Positions 12,501 through 23,759 of a DNA stretch of 64,000 nucleotides are shown here, one piece after another. The translations under genes were made by a program, and so were the position numbers. Under the pieces are notes generated by a model. It was not told where the DNA came from. It searched no databases and saw nothing but the letters and a program-made list of their open reading frames with translations. Each line of letters begins with the position of its first letter. Positions within the stretch are counted from its first letter, which is position 1. The DNA is from Lophium mytilinum (lineage: Eukaryota > Ascomycota > Dothideomycetes > Mytilinidiales > Mytilinidiaceae). Location: NCBI GenBank assembly GCA_010093605.1, contig MU004181.1, forward strand, positions 2,820,215 through 2,884,214, in the 5' to 3' direction.

Positions 12501-13146
12501 AGTCTCCGATCCTAGAGACTCTGAGGATGCGATTCCTTTTATCGCCTCGAGGCCAGCTTTCCGAAATCTGATAGCCACGGGCCAGCTGATAGGGGTCTTT
12601 GCATGCGACACGGCCTCCTTGGACGCGAATTCGGCATACAATCGCACTGTATCTTCATACTGCTTTATGTATTCCTGGTCTGCCGCAAGTGTCGCAGGGT
12701 CCTGGTGTGCGCAGAAAGTCTCGAATGTTGGAACCGACTCTTCCACCATAGTAATGTCATTGGACCGAAGGATCGTACGGAGTATGCTCAGCACGGAACC
12801 AGCATACAAGGGGAGGTCGCGGGGGCATTTTTCAATGATCGCTTTTAATATCTCGAGAGTGACTTGTACGTTGCTGCGGAGGGACACTTTTAGCAAAGAA
12901 GCGCGGATTTGACAGTATCAAACGCGCATACCCTAGGCGTCCCTTCCATACATCGCTGGTAGCCCGTTTGTCCAGAAAGTCGCCGACCTTCTGCAGCTTA
13001 CTGCGTCGCGTGCTGGCATAGTAGAGGAGGTAGCTGAGCTCGCTCGAGTTTGGCTTGACGTCGGTGTTGTTCTTCTGGAATTTGGGATAGCACTTCAGGA
13101 CCAGGACCTGGTGTTTTGGGCGACATGCCTGCCGTGCAGCGTGCAT
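9558..13146 (-). CDS. EFR3: EFR3: plasma-membrane scaffold for PI4-kinase
   Basis: EFR3 is the palmitoylated or basic membrane anchor that, with Ypp1/TTC7, brings the PI4-kinase Stt4 to the plasma membrane to make PI4P. Exon 1 is 13146-12932 and exon 2 is 12873-9558, with a 58-nt intron (strong GTATGC donor, CGCAG acceptor), giving 1,176 aa. The N-terminus has the family's RPKHQVLVLKCYP block (residues 9-21) followed by SSELSYLLYYAS and RRSKLQKVGDFL, which match yeast Efr3 in order. The next several hundred residues are helical (ARM/HEAT-like). The last roughly 300 are Ser-, Pro- and Arg-rich and probably disordered. The start at 13146 (MHAARQACRPKH) fits the family; earlier in-frame codons would add an unrelated leader. 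No sign of damage. Confidence 0.9.
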
Positions 13147-14349
13147 GGAAACCGATATTGAGCAGGGTTGACGAACACGGCGGAAATGTGAGGGCTGGGG
13201 CGCGAGGGGCAAGTAGAGTATTTAGGGCTCATAAGGAAGGGCAGAAGGATGAGAGCTGGCACACTGGTGAAAGTAATTGTGGTGATTGCCCGCGAGCGTC
13301 CCGTCAGCCCCAAAGCCCTCTCTCACCTCGCCAAGCACAGGGTGCACGATGACGACGTCCGCAGACAGCCGCGAGTCAATATCAACACCAACTTTCTCCC
13401 GGCTGTTCCAACGGCTGCTTTCTATGTCTATCATAGCTAGCGACCACCAGCCGAAAAGATTTTTCTCGGCATCGCCAGTGCTGTGTTGAGATAGTACGCG
13501 CACACTTTCCTAGGTCAACGTCGTGTTCACCACATGCATTATGCTGTCCACCGCAATCCTCCAGCTAAATGTCCTGGTCCCTCACCGATGTTGATACATG
13601 GAACTAGAGCTCGTTCGAGCTCGTGCCATGCTCCGTTGAACGATCATGGCAGTCCAACATCGGACAACTTAAGCAGTGAGTTATCAGGCTTGCTGAACTA
13701 GCCCTTCACATTATTCAATACGTACCAGACGCCTCGAGCAGTGCCAGACAAGTACAGTAAGATTGATTATCTCAAACATACAAAGTCCTATGTCGAAACT
13801 ACGAACATGTAGATAGCTACTTCTTGTTCAACGGAACCTAAAAGGCGAACCTAAGAGCATTGGCCATACAACTGACTGAAGATCTCTCTGATATGATGGG
13901 TTGTGCTAATATACGAATTGGGCAATTCCCTTTGGTAAAAAGCTTGTCATCATCGAGCCCCACCAAGGTTTCATGGTCGGCAACTCATGGTTTTGACAAT
14001 GTGGTTATAGAGTTCCAAAACATAGATTTCACTACATTAGACAGATCCCGCCTATTGGATGTGCCCAATCGTCTGACACTTGACACTTTTATCCCTATGA
14101 CCACCTCTTCCCTAGATATAATCTCTAATATGACACAACAATACGAAGGCAACTTGGGGGAAAACTTAGTCACGTGTAGATTAGATCAACCGCGGATCTA
14201 GCGTGCACCTCTCCAACCACCGCCCACCTACTCGAATAGTCAGGTACGCAATTGAAGAGGCTGTACTTCATTCCAGCCCACTGAACTCCATAGGTCCCGA
14301 GAGATTCCACGGAAATACGCTTTATAAGCTAATGCCCTCGAAGAACATC
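13147..14349. other. Intergenic between divergent EFR3 and F-box-like gene
   Basis: Promoter region for both flanking genes. The open frame at 13860-14201 (+) has no homology that I recognise and sits in AT-rich sequence. No TATA box or repeat is clear. Confidence 0.5.
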
Positions 14350-15063
14350 ATGTCTTCATCTCTCATAACGCTCCCCACCGAACTACGTCTTCAAATACTC
14401 CGATACGCCCTGACGCCCATCCGTTTCGACTGGTGGACCCACAAATCATTGCCCCTCATCTCGGTCGACGGTCGCGGTATTCCCGCTTGCCACAAGACCC
14501 TGAAGAAACGCGTCGCCGCTGGCAAACTCCCAAGTAGCTTCTTCTACGTAAACTCCAACGCTCCCTACTTCCAAGGCACTAGCCCCTCGGACATTCTTTG
14601 TATATGCAGAAAAATCCATGCCGAGGTGGAGGAGATATTGTATACCGAGTTCGCGCTGCTGTTCGTGGCCAACAATACCAAGCGATTTGCGAACTCGATC
14701 AGCCCTCGTGCGAGCAGGCTGGTGAGACACGCGGTCATTCAAGTGCCTCTGTATGCCGTGTGGGCGCAAGATAGAGGCTCAGCCTGGTTGGAGTTGGATC
14801 AGCGCGCGGCATGGCTAAGAGAGTGGGCTGCGCAATATAAGGGTGTACTCAATGTGGTTGTCGTCGTCCAGCTGCTAGGAATGAATCGTCTGGATTATGA
14901 TGGCCAAGACGATAGAATAGTGCGTATGATCGTGGATCTTATCAGTATTCTCAAGGGTGTGCCTGCGCTGGAAGTCAGGAAGGATGGTGACTTTGCGACT
15001 CCAGTGAAGGATCGCCTTATTCTGCTTGCTATAGAGGAGGTCAATCAGTGGAAGAACCTTTAA
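14350..15063 (+). CDS. F-box-like (2EXR-type) protein
   Basis: Single exon, 237 aa from ATG 14350 (an in-frame ATG at 14332 would add six residues). The N-terminus carries ITLPTELRLQILRYAL, the short LPxELRxxIxxYAL helix-turn block that opens many ascomycete F-box-like proteins. It is followed by FYVNSNAP, ILCICRKIHAEVEEILY and LLFVANNTKRF, the usual pattern in which a hydrophobic residue-Cys/Leu-x-hydrophobic-C-R helix recruits local structure. F-box proteins generally link a substrate to the SCF ubiquitin ligase through Skp1, but these short relatives are mostly uncharacterised, so the function is only inferred. No intron or membrane segment is seen. Confidence 0.7.
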   Translation: MSSSLITLPTELRLQILRYALTPIRFDWWTHKSLPLISVDGRGIPACHKTLKKRVAAGKLPSSFFYVNSNAPYFQGTSPSDILCICRKIHAEVEEILYTEFALLFVANNTKRFANSISPRASRLVRHAVIQVPLYAVWAQDRGSAWLELDQRAAWLREWAAQYKGVLNVVVVVQLLGMNRLDYDGQDDRIVRMIVDLISILKGVPALEVRKDGDFATPVKDRLILLAIEEVNQWKNL

Positions 15064-17142
15064 AGTACTATATACATGCCGGAAAAGAGGACGGACTAGG
15101 ATGTTATGAGCGACTCTTTAAGGACTTAGGTATTTTCTCAGTTGTCTCAAGTCTATCGTGCTTTCATTATTCTATCCTCGTTTTCGTACCTGGCGGTCCT
15201 CCAAGTCCGTACCAATAACAGGTTCAACTGGCCCGTATCCATACCCGTAGCGTATCTCACAAGTCTCTCATTATCCGAACGTTCCGCGACGATCGCCTAG
15301 CACATTATTCCCGTCTCCAATTGCACAGACTGCAAGAGGAGGTCGTCATCGAAGAGGAGTCAAGCAATATGGGTTGGTTCCGATGACCTGCGTTCAGAAG
15401 GTGACAGCGAGCGTGTAGAAGCTGACAAAAGGAGCTAGCAGGCTGTTGAGGGTCTCTACTTCGCATTTGACAGCGTATCGCGCCAAATCTTATCGACATT
15501 TGCTGGACGAAGACCATCTCCTGCTTGATAATTCACCCTTGGATCTTGGGCGCAATGTCAATGTAGCCTGAAGTTCCGCTAGCTGATGAACGGTCCAGCG
15601 TAAGGTCTAGAGGACTTGGTGAATAGGTTTCGCTACTCTTGACCTATGAACCTTGCACGTGGCACGGTAAAGGCATTTGGATTGCTGGCCATACTTCTCG
15701 TAGGACTCTCTTCGAGAACGAAAGACCCACGACGAGGCCCTGTAGAACTCGGCGCTCGCGGGACCCCCAACTCCTCCTTCGAAAACTCGGGCAAGAAAGG
15801 TGGCGACAATTTCAGCGTCGTCTGATCGACAGAGGCTTCTGGCCCGAGTTAAATCTCTCGATCAATAATGCTTAGACAGCCTCATACGACATCTAGTTAC
15901 TCTTAGCCTGACCGACAGGCCGGCATCATGGCGTTCTCAGTTCCCGGCGGCCCTAAGTTCTCCCTACCCTAATTCATAGCGCATGCCTTGGGTCCTCTAG
16001 TCTTGACTCTATATTTGAACGTACTAATGCAGTGTCGATGCAACATCCCTTCATCAAAAGCGGCGGGAGCTGACATAAACTCTGTTGTACTTCCCGTATC
16101 TGCACCTTCTGTCCTTCGAGTATGAGGTCATCAATACTGAAGCATCCAATCTCACGGCGGTGTCTATCGTTTAGTCTGCCACTAGGGATGCCTCTACCAC
16201 ATACGGAAATCCGTCGTCAATAAGGTGTCATAATGATGGATACAGACCCGGACCCCCATAGCATCCGTGCCGTAGTTGAGAGAGCGATCATACTACCACT
16301 GATTCGATACTGAACATAAGCATAAATTTGAGCCTCGAAATGGACCTTATGGTGAATAGATCGTCCTCTCCCATGCTCAACGATACAAGAGAAGACCCCG
16401 AACAGTAGAAAAGAGGTGACAAGACTCGATCCCGTTTTGAAGCCACAGTCATTCGACCCCGCAAAATGCAACCATCAGCCCGTATTCCAACGCATTTTTC
16501 ACGGATGCATCTGGGTTCTAACTTTCCCGCTAGAGCACCATCGTACCATGGATGCCTTCGGACCCTACTTGAGACTAGGGTCAGCCTAGTATCAACTATC
16601 AAATCACGTCAAGCCACGCCCCTTCTTACCCCTCAGACTTGAACGACCGACTTTTGCCCCCCGCAATCCCTAAATCCCCGCTGCTGGAAGCCAATGCACG
16701 AATTCAATAGCTTCGATGCACAATCCATGTGGCATCCGGAATCGTGGCATTTACTATTTTGGTGAAGTAACGCTGAGGCTCGCAGTGTCAGTTGTTTCCA
16801 TGGAGACCGGAAGCTCTCCGAAAACGGCCGGATGTGGCGGCAGCCCCAGACTTTCAGCTTGAAGATTCGCGCTCGAAGCAGAACGTCAAGGCGAGCATCG
16901 ACTGCGCGAGTGATGGTGGTAGAAACCTGACATCTCAATTCACGACAAGCAAGAATGAAGCTCGATTTTACACATGGTTGACTTCGAAGATTTGTTATAT
17001 TACTGATTATTCCATTCAAGATGCCTTTTCCTAGCCACTTTGTGTGTCCATGCTGATTATATACTAAGGAATGTGTTCTCTCCCATCGCTAGTTGCTCGT
17101 AAATGGACGTGAAATCGTAATGCGCTGTGCGGGTGCAGCAGT
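15064..17142. other. Two-kilobase gene-poor stretch
   Basis: No reading frame longer than about 130 codons, no splice-joinable coding text and no RNA gene that I could recognise. Base composition is ordinary and not RIP-like. Short frames such as 16633-17019 (-) lack any family feature. Confidence 0.55.
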
Positions 17143-17746
17143 TTACCAGCCCCCTTTCTTGCTGGAGGTGGCGCATTGGGTCTCCGCTAGAGACATGTCA
17201 GTGGCTGTAGAACAGCAGAAGAACAGAACACTTACGGTATGTCTTGGTCTTGGTGTCGACCTTGGTTTCTTGCTTCTCCGTGGTGTATACCTCCGGAATG
17301 GTCTTGTACTCAGTCTTCTCCGTCGTGTAAACAGAGCTAGCACACAGTCAATCAATGTCGCAGGCTGATCTAAAGGTGAGCACTTACGTGTAAGGAACTT
17401 CTGTGGTCTTTGTCTTGTAGTATGTTTCAACCCAAGTCTTGGTGTATTCGCCGGTACTAGTTTCGACGCAGGGGACATCCGTGGTCTTCACAGTATAGGT
17501 AGTGTAGACGTAAGGGACCTGAATATCCATTAGTATTTGGAAGTATTCAGAGATCAGCTCTGAGCATAGTACCTCGACAGTCTTGGTCTCGAGCCACGTA
17601 GACGTCTTGTACTCAGTGGTGCAGGTGCTCTCCCCCCAGCCTTTGCTGCTCCCCCAGCCTTTGCTGTTCCCCCAGTCTCCTCCGGGCGCAGCAGCAACAA
17701 AGGAGCCGGAAGCGACCAATGCGATGAGGGCGTTGGTGAACTGCAT
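17143..17746 (-). CDS. Small secreted Tyr/Thr/Lys-repeat protein, 4 exons
   Basis: Exons 17746-17573, 17518-17388, 17336-17236 and 17186-17143 join in phase to give 149 aa. The start ATG at 17746 opens a clear signal peptide (MQFTNALIALVASGSFVAAA). Then comes a short Gly/Trp/Ser segment with GWGSSKGWG, followed by imperfect repeats of the type YKTxTxxVPYxxTT (EYKTSTWLETKTVEVPYVYTT, YYKTKTTEVPYTSVYTTEK, EYKTIPEVYTTEK). Only three cysteines follow the signal peptide, in STCTT, DVPCVE and ETQCAT. It probably ends up in the cell wall or outside the cell; the role is unknown. A TATA-like element lies about 110 bp upstream. Such repeat-rich small secreted proteins occur as wall proteins or effector-like candidates in fungi; I cannot choose between these. 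Confidence 0.75.
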
Positions 17747-19095
17747 CTTGATGAATGAAGCGAAGGTTTTAGATTGCAACGATTGTGTTGAGGCGACTGG
17801 TGGATGGTTGAGGAAAGCGATGGATGGGTTACAATTTACCTCTGGAATTGGTCCGTCTTTATAGAAATTCCGCAGCCTTCAGCGACGTCCCAATTCAGAT
17901 GAGTGACCTTGAGGTAAGCCGAACTAGATAAATCCTAGCCTAGAACTAAGACTTTTAATGACTGATGATCTACTGAACTCCGCAGGCATGTTGGAGTAGG
18001 CCTCCATGTAGGAGAGCTAAGCGCATACCTACCGCAGCATTCGCAAAGCTAAGAAGGCCGAGGGAGGCCAATAGAGCAGACGAGAAGAGCCATAGAAGTG
18101 GGCTGGAAGCCATGCCGCCCGAGTGTAATTGGAACGCTTGGGTCAGAGTGAAATCATATTGGTGAGAAAAACGGCAAAATCCATGATCTCCACAACTAGG
18201 CAGGCATAGTATGGAGTAGTGGGTGGGGTAGCCGGGCATCGAGGAGCCGTTAAGGCAGACCAAGGCGAGCCAGCCGGGAGAGGCTGAGGCTCACGGCCAC
18301 CATGCACATACAACCCCAAAATAGTAGCATAGGCTAAGGAAACCTACCAACCACAATGAAGCGCCTGAACATCAGAAGTTGACACATCGAAATAGGTAGT
18401 CTATGCTACCCTGCGGAGTAAACGACTGAGGTCACCATGCAGATGTCAGAAAGCTAGGGATATAGCGTATCGAATCGGGTTCTGTTGCTGGTTATTGTCT
18501 TGCTAGACGGCACAAGGGTGGTTTGTGCTCAAACTCCGACGCAGTAGAGAGCGGGTCCAGGAACGGCACACAGGGCCACGCATTTACAAGCGGGGCATTT
18601 GGTGACATCGAGAGTAAATCAGTACTTTTAGCAGCGTCGAGAAACTCCAGCCGAATCCCATGATGTAGCGCAAGCATGGTCGTAAGCTCTAGGAGTGCAC
18701 CGGACCGATGGTGAAGACGACAGCTAGGAATAGCTGCTAAGCCAGCTTCACTGAAATGGAGGAAAGGTCAAATAACAAGCTGTCATGAATGGATATGCCT
18801 AGTCTGCTATTGCGTCGAAGTAGCTTTCATCAAGGTCAATGAATGGGTGATGCTAGGAAGAAGAACTTAATAATCAAATAGTCTCTCATCGAATACGACG
18901 CATGCGGATCGAAAGAGGTAGAGTTGGTGCTAGAGTATGCGAGCCGAACAGGGCCCCTGGGCCAATTTGGGGTTGGAGAGCCGGCTATGAAGCGATTCCG
19001 ACGGATTGACAAGCGTGAGATCTAGGGTAGTAAGATCACTAGTAGAGCGAGGAGTTCGATGTATCGTATCATCGTGCCTAGTGCCACCTGCACTC
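17747..19095. other. Intergenic, mostly empty
   Basis: Contains the promoter of the small secreted protein at its left end. A short minus-strand frame near 18110 encodes a signal-peptide-like stretch but does not extend into a gene. The rest shows no coding signal. Confidence 0.5.
17857..17863 (-). promoter_or_regulatory. TATA-like box of the small secreted protein gene
   Basis: TATAAAG read on the minus strand, about 110 bp before the ATG at 17746. The position and match suit a core promoter; inference only. Confidence 0.4.
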
Positions 19096-19329
19096 TCATG
19101 ACCACCACGAGCCCTTCTTCCTTAATGCTTCCAGTTCCCCCCTGATCCCTTTCAACTCCTGCAGCCGCCGGTCCTCCCCTTCCTTCGCGTAGCGCAAATG
19201 CTCCGCTTTCAACTCGGTGAAGTCGTCATCTAGACGTTGGTGCCAGGGGTATAGTACGAAAACTTGAAATGCGAGTGCTGAGCTGGCAATGGCGAAATTT
19301 GTGAATGAGAAGCCTCGAGTTATCCGCAT
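19096..19329 (-). CDS. Small conserved-looking membrane protein, 77 aa
   Basis: A single-exon frame, ATG 19329 to TGA 19096. Residues 8-30 (SFTNFAIASSALAFQVFVLYPW) form one hydrophobic helix; the remainder is highly charged and helical, with a heptad-like spacing (LDDDFTELKAEHLRYAKEG, RRLQELKGIRGELEALRKK). A single N-terminal helix plus a charged coil is the design of many small mitochondrial inner-membrane assembly factors (for example the PET117/COX16 type), but I see no motif that identifies one. The composition and compact architecture argue against a chance frame. Function unknown. Confidence 0.6.
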   Translation of the reverse strand: MRITRGFSFTNFAIASSALAFQVFVLYPWHQRLDDDFTELKAEHLRYAKEGEDRRLQELKGIRGELEALRKKGSWWS

Positions 19330-20269
19330 GGTGTTTCAAAGATGGTTTGTTTGTGAGGTGAGAATTGTGTGTGAATGGGGTGGGTTGTGAGTTTCTGCTC
19401 GTTCGACGAAGAAATACCGCATAGAATAGTAACTTGCTAGCACTAATGGAGATTACTCGGTCATTTGTACCCGTCCCCTGGTGTTAGGTAGGGATTTGGG
19501 CCTTGTTCCCGAGGTCGGTGCCGAAAGATTTCCGGAATATTACGCCTTACCACGCCTCTATGGCTACGGGTGTCGTGGTCAACGTGTTCGTCCCTCAATC
19601 GACTCTACAGCAAGCGAATATGATAACAGAATGCTTCCATAGTGCTTACAGCGTGCTGAATGGGTCAAGGAAGCGTGAACTGTCTTGGTCCGCTTTACAG
19701 GAAGCATTGGCGACTCCGAGGTTGCCAATGTTTTGAACTGCTAGAGATGATGTTAGTCAGCTTAAATAGCCAATTTTAGGCTAGGCTTCTTTGAACACAA
19801 AGTGGCATTCCCCAAATCTCTAATTTTAGCTTCAACGTTCTAATAGTTTAGATATACGCCCTTTTAGACTTATATACACTTGTCTAGCAGCGCTTAAGGC
19901 CATCCAGGACATTCTCAAGAACCGAAGACCGTCCATTTTGATAGGCCTGATAGCTCCAGCTCTCTTGGCTGCCTCAGAGAACCTTGAAAACAGAGAAAGC
20001 TTGACTAGAACTGCCACTTTCATGTTCAACGAAGTCTGCGTGGCTACTGTACAGCATCAAGACCACCACATCTCACGCGCCAATCGCTGCGCCAATTGCT
20101 TCACCTCTACATCTGTGTTGCCTTGGGCCATATGAGCCTTCCCATAGATCCAGCTTGACCCTCTCGACGAGGCTGCCCCCTGCTCGTTTTACTACTACTC
20201 CGCCACAAGTCTTCCTCCATCCGACGACCTCTTCCCGAGACCACCGCCCACGGCTTTCTTACCTTCACA
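19330..20269. other. Intergenic between divergent genes
   Basis: Upstream region of both the 77-aa protein gene and AIM11. Some AT-rich patches around 19,740-19,870. No gene recognised. Confidence 0.5.
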
Positions 20270-20833
20270 ATGGCACTACTGCAGCGCGGCTCTGCTGATG
20301 CCAGCGCACCACCACCTGCAGAATTGCCTGCGCCCGCCTCCCGCCCGTCCGCAGATGCTGCCTCGTCAAGCTCCTCGCTCACATCACCCCGATCTCGGAA
20401 GCAATTGGGACTCTTCGTCGCTGGCGCGTCCTTCTTCATGATCTCTACAATCATCACCAGGCGTTCCATGGTCCGGCGATACAAGCAGGTCCAGCCCACC
20501 TTCTACCAGCCGAACACAAAACCCAACCTCTCCTTCAATGCGGGCCTGGAAGCCTTCGAAGCTCTGAACATCGCGACTATGAACGTCGCTAGCTTCTCCA
20601 TGATGGTGGCGGGCGGTACACTGTGGACTTTCGACATATCGAGTATGGATGACCTGCGGCGGAAGATACGAGGCGGCCTGGGCGTCGACGGCACCGGCAG
20701 ATCGGAGCAAGACGCGGAAGAGGAGATTGAGGAGTGGCTGGCTACAGTGCTTGCGCGGAAGGATGACAAGGAGCGAAAAAGAAAAGGCGGTGCGGATGAG
20801 CAGAGGACTAACGACCGGGGTGCGCCTCGGTAG
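20270..20833 (+). CDS. AIM11: AIM11-like mitochondrial membrane protein
   Basis: Single exon, 187 aa. After a Pro/Ala/Ser-rich leader of about 40 residues comes the family core: SRKQLGLFVAGASFFMISTIITRR (first membrane helix, about 42-65), KQVQPTFYQPNTKP, FNAGLEAFEALNIATMNV and a second helix SFSMMVAGGTLWTFDIS (about 107-123), then the short SMDDLRRKIRGGLG block. AIM11 was named for altered mitochondrial inheritance in yeast; the biochemical role is not established. The C-terminal 50 residues are charged and probably disordered. The leader may include a targeting signal. Order and spacing of the blocks match the family, so I am fairly confident. Confidence 0.8.
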   Translation: MALLQRGSADASAPPPAELPAPASRPSADAASSSSSLTSPRSRKQLGLFVAGASFFMISTIITRRSMVRRYKQVQPTFYQPNTKPNLSFNAGLEAFEALNIATMNVASFSMMVAGGTLWTFDISSMDDLRRKIRGGLGVDGTGRSEQDAEEEIEEWLATVLARKDDKERKRKGGADEQRTNDRGAPR

Positions 20834-21224
20834 GCTCGAAGGATTGTTACTGTTATGCATACTGGCTGGTTGTACAGATACTGTACAAATATACGTCACA
20901 TTGGAGTTAGGTGATGAAAGCCTTCACTTTCCGCATTATACCACACTCTAAGGATGGCCTTGAAACGCTTATGTGCTATATCTGAAGCTTCTGGATACAT
21001 TTCTTATCCATATCCAGCGCTGGTATATCACCGCAGCTCCGAGATTATGGGGAATAAATGAAATGCCTCTAATCCTGAAAGCCCCGTTCTTGACTTCGCG
21101 TATAGTATTACACCACCCGACCCTCGCCGATTCCGTGATTATCTCCTAGGCTCATCCCTTCATGCAGTCCATCCCAAATAGCTTCAACCTATCATTTCTC
21201 CGCCCTCAGCGATTACCCACTCAC
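20834..21224. other. Convergent 3' region of AIM11 and MoaE-like gene
   Basis: About 390 bp between two stop codons; it holds both 3' untranslated ends. Nothing else seen. Confidence 0.5.
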
Positions 21225-21737
21225 TCATAACCTTCCTTCCCCTCCCTCCACATCCACCTTCACCCCCATAACCCCATCTCGATTCGCCCTCCACACCCCC
21301 TCCCCGCCCACAAAATTCTCCAGCTTCCAAATCTCCGCCCGCTTCTTCGTCTCCTCCAGCGCCTCCTCGCCCGCGCGCCATGCCGCCTGCCGATGCGGCG
21401 CACTGACCGCTATCAGGATGCTCTCCTCCCCCACCGGGACCTCGCCCAGCCGATGCACGATAGCGACGCCGAGGAGGCCGTGCTTGGTTTTCAGCGCCGT
21501 GGCGATGGAGAGGAGGGTGGTGAGGGCGAGGGGCGCGTAGGCCTCGTAGGCGAGGGTGGCGACAGGGCGGGCGTCGAAAGAGTCGCGGGTGGTGCCAGCG
21601 AAGAGGACGACGGCGCCGGCTTTGGGGGATTTAACGAAGGCGAGGGGTGTGAGGGGGTTGAGAGGGGAGTGCGTGAGGGAGACGGTGATGGCGGGGGCGG
21701 TGCGGGTTAGGGGGTCGGAGGGTGGGAAGGAGGACAT
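21225..21737 (-). CDS. Molybdopterin synthase catalytic subunit (MoaE/MOCS2B)
   Basis: Large subunit of molybdopterin synthase, which inserts sulfur into precursor Z using the thiocarboxylated small subunit (MoaD type) to make molybdopterin for nitrate reductase and other molybdoenzymes. Single exon of 170 aa, from ATG 21737 (MSSFPPSDPL); a longer in-frame start at 21839 would add a Pro/Thr-rich leader without family support. Diagnostic blocks: GAVVLFAGTTRD, LAYEAYAPLA, VAIVHRLGEVPVGEESILIAVSAPHR, and the catalytic segment ETKKRAEIWKLENF with the two lysines expected of MoaE. In Aspergillus the orthologue is cnxH. Unusually GC-rich at the 5' end; no defect seen. Confidence 0.9.
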   Translation of the reverse strand: MSSFPPSDPLTRTAPAITVSLTHSPLNPLTPLAFVKSPKAGAVVLFAGTTRDSFDARPVATLAYEAYAPLALTTLLSIATALKTKHGLLGVAIVHRLGEVPVGEESILIAVSAPHRQAAWRAGEEALEETKKRAEIWKLENFVGGEGVWRANRDGVMGVKVDVEGGEGRL

Positions 21738-22641
21738 TGTGGGAGGGGTGTGGTGAGGGTACTCGGGTAGGTTGAGGGAAGTATTGGTGCTTTGCGGTTG
21801 GTTAGTGGGTCTTGATGCTATGGATTGTGGTGCGCTCAAATAATTGACATAGGTGGTTTTGGAGAACTAAGACACTCGAGGATTGTGCTAGTCGACGTTG
21901 GCTAGTGTCGGTAGACCGCTTGCTGGTGGTCAGATTTGTGAAAGAGGTCAGAAAAGCGTGTGTTTTGCTTAAGGAGAGGTATTTGGAAAGGTATTGCTTG
22001 CCTAGAATGTCTCGTAGTTAAACCCTGTACGCTGCTTGCAGTTGAAGGCGGAAGAAGCGTTCGAAAAAGATGGCGGGGTAAAGCATACCTAATGGTGGGG
22101 TAAATTGGGAAACTCAAATCTCTCCAAGATTCATGATTGGAGAGATAGTCACGATTTCTCGGACTCTATAATCAACATAGAGTTGATGCGGGATTGAGGA
22201 GAGACCTATCTCTGATAAAATCGAAAAAGACCTACCTTGGTAGGTAACCATGACCGGATCTCGGAGACATTTACGCTGGCAAGTCATGAGCATGCTTCAG
22301 TTCAACAATCATAATTGGTGAAAAGTGAACACTGGCATTTCTCAGAGCTGATAGCTCTTAATTGTGGAAAGTAAGTACCTCAGTAGATTCGCGGGTAGCG
22401 GTTCCAGATGCGATTCCATACGCCTGATCTTCCATGCATATACTGTACATTAATTCTATACTTGAAGACGTACTCCCAGAGGTCTCCGAGATCCTCTTGC
22501 TCCGTAATCTCTACATGTTCGAAGTAGAACATGCAAAATTGCGTTCGTATGTTTCTGGCCCACATGGTGCGGATGGACTCGACATGCTAGCTATGTTTAC
22601 CGCGTGGTTGACCCGGGCATGGATTGGCCGCTTCTTCACTC
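21738..22641. other. Intergenic
   Basis: About 900 bp, AT-rich between 22,100 and 22,350. Short frames only. Upstream region of the MoaE gene and downstream of the membrane protein gene. Confidence 0.5.
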
Positions 22642-23759
22642 TCACATCAACAGAGCCTCCTTCTTGCTGCTACTTGAGCTTGGAAATTGGCGACCCGATT
22701 GGGGACCTTTCCTGCTGCTATCTATCAAGAGCCCGCGAGTTCGAAGCGTCTGACTAAGGGATACGTTCGTAGTGCTCTGTCCGTTTGTTACAGAGTCCGC
22801 AGCCGAAGGGTGGGTATTGTCAAAGGGAGATTTGAACGAGCCAATACCTGCCTCGTTGGTATTGCTACGACTGTTGACAACGGACTGCTCGCAGGCTTTC
22901 TCTGACGAGTACACAAAGCAGGAAGAGAGGAGGAAGGTGACAAGTCCTACACCAGCGACGACAAGATAGACAATGGCGATCTATAGAATAGTTAGAGAGC
23001 TGTAGCAAAACAACGGTACGACTAGGGAACACTCTGTACCTTTGAGTCGTCGCCCCATGCCTGTCGTCGGATGAACGGTGTGCAGATATACACCGTCAAG
23101 CCGGCCAGAAAGGTGCACCACGCGTAGCTCATCTGCATTGATGGGAATTGCCAGAAGAACAGCATCAACCAATGGCCTATCCCTGGCCTCTTCTTGTATC
23201 GCAGGATCACGCGGCGTGTTCGTTTGAGGTCGTATTCGGGAATGGAAGCGTCGTTCAGCACGTCCTTGTCTGGTAGATCATCGAGGATGCTCTTCTGCTG
23301 GATTGATGTGATGATGCCCCAGATTGAGCAGGACAAACTAGTGTACCACAAAGCTGACGCCGCCCAGTGTGGAGACTGCTCCTGGTTCCATGATAGCGTT
23401 GCGAGGGATGCTCCGGCGCAAAAAGAGGCCTATATCAATTAGTATTGTAGTCTTTGAAAATAATCCGAAGCGTTCAAAGCGACAGAAGCACTCACCGCTA
23501 CCTGAACTGATTGCAGTTCTTGGTACTTATCCTCCCTCCAGTCAGCGACAAGCCGGCAGACGGCCTTGCGGTCTCCATCCGCAGCCCTGATCTCTTTCAG
23601 GGGTTTCCATGTATAGAGCTTGAAGGTTCGACGGTATGGCGCGGTGAGGAAGCCCAAGAAGATCTTTCCGGGGACAGCATACCAGGCAGGCTTGTTATAG
23701 ACACGATGGGGAGTCGACGAGGGCTCTTCACGCGTTGGAGGGGAGCTGGCGTCGGCCAT
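22642..23759 (-). CDS. Multi-pass membrane protein of unknown function, 3 exons
   Basis: Exons 23759-23496, 23429-23040 and 22980-22642 join in phase 0 to give 330 aa. The cytoplasmic-looking N-terminus has TAPYRRTFKLYTWKPLKEIR and DGDRKAVCRLVADWREDKYQ, then hydrophobic segments around 86-106, 113-133, 165-205 and 218-243, and a Ser-rich C-terminal tail of about 85 residues. Intron donors GTGAGT and GTACAG and acceptors ATAG are good. The YxTWxPLKEIRAADGDR block looks like a recurring theme in hypothetical membrane proteins of ascomycetes, but I know of no assigned function. No catalytic motif is visible. The exon model is supported by hydrophobic segments continuing cleanly across both junctions. 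Confidence 0.7.

Noticed and set aside
13860-14201. Plus-strand open frame of 113 codons
   Set aside because: Lies in the divergent promoter region and has no recognisable domain or helix pattern.
17970-18263. Minus-strand frame with a signal-peptide-like stretch (MASSPLLWLFSSALLASLG)
   Set aside because: A donor follows after about 27 codons, but the best acceptor gives an immediate stop and no further coding text; too little to call a gene.
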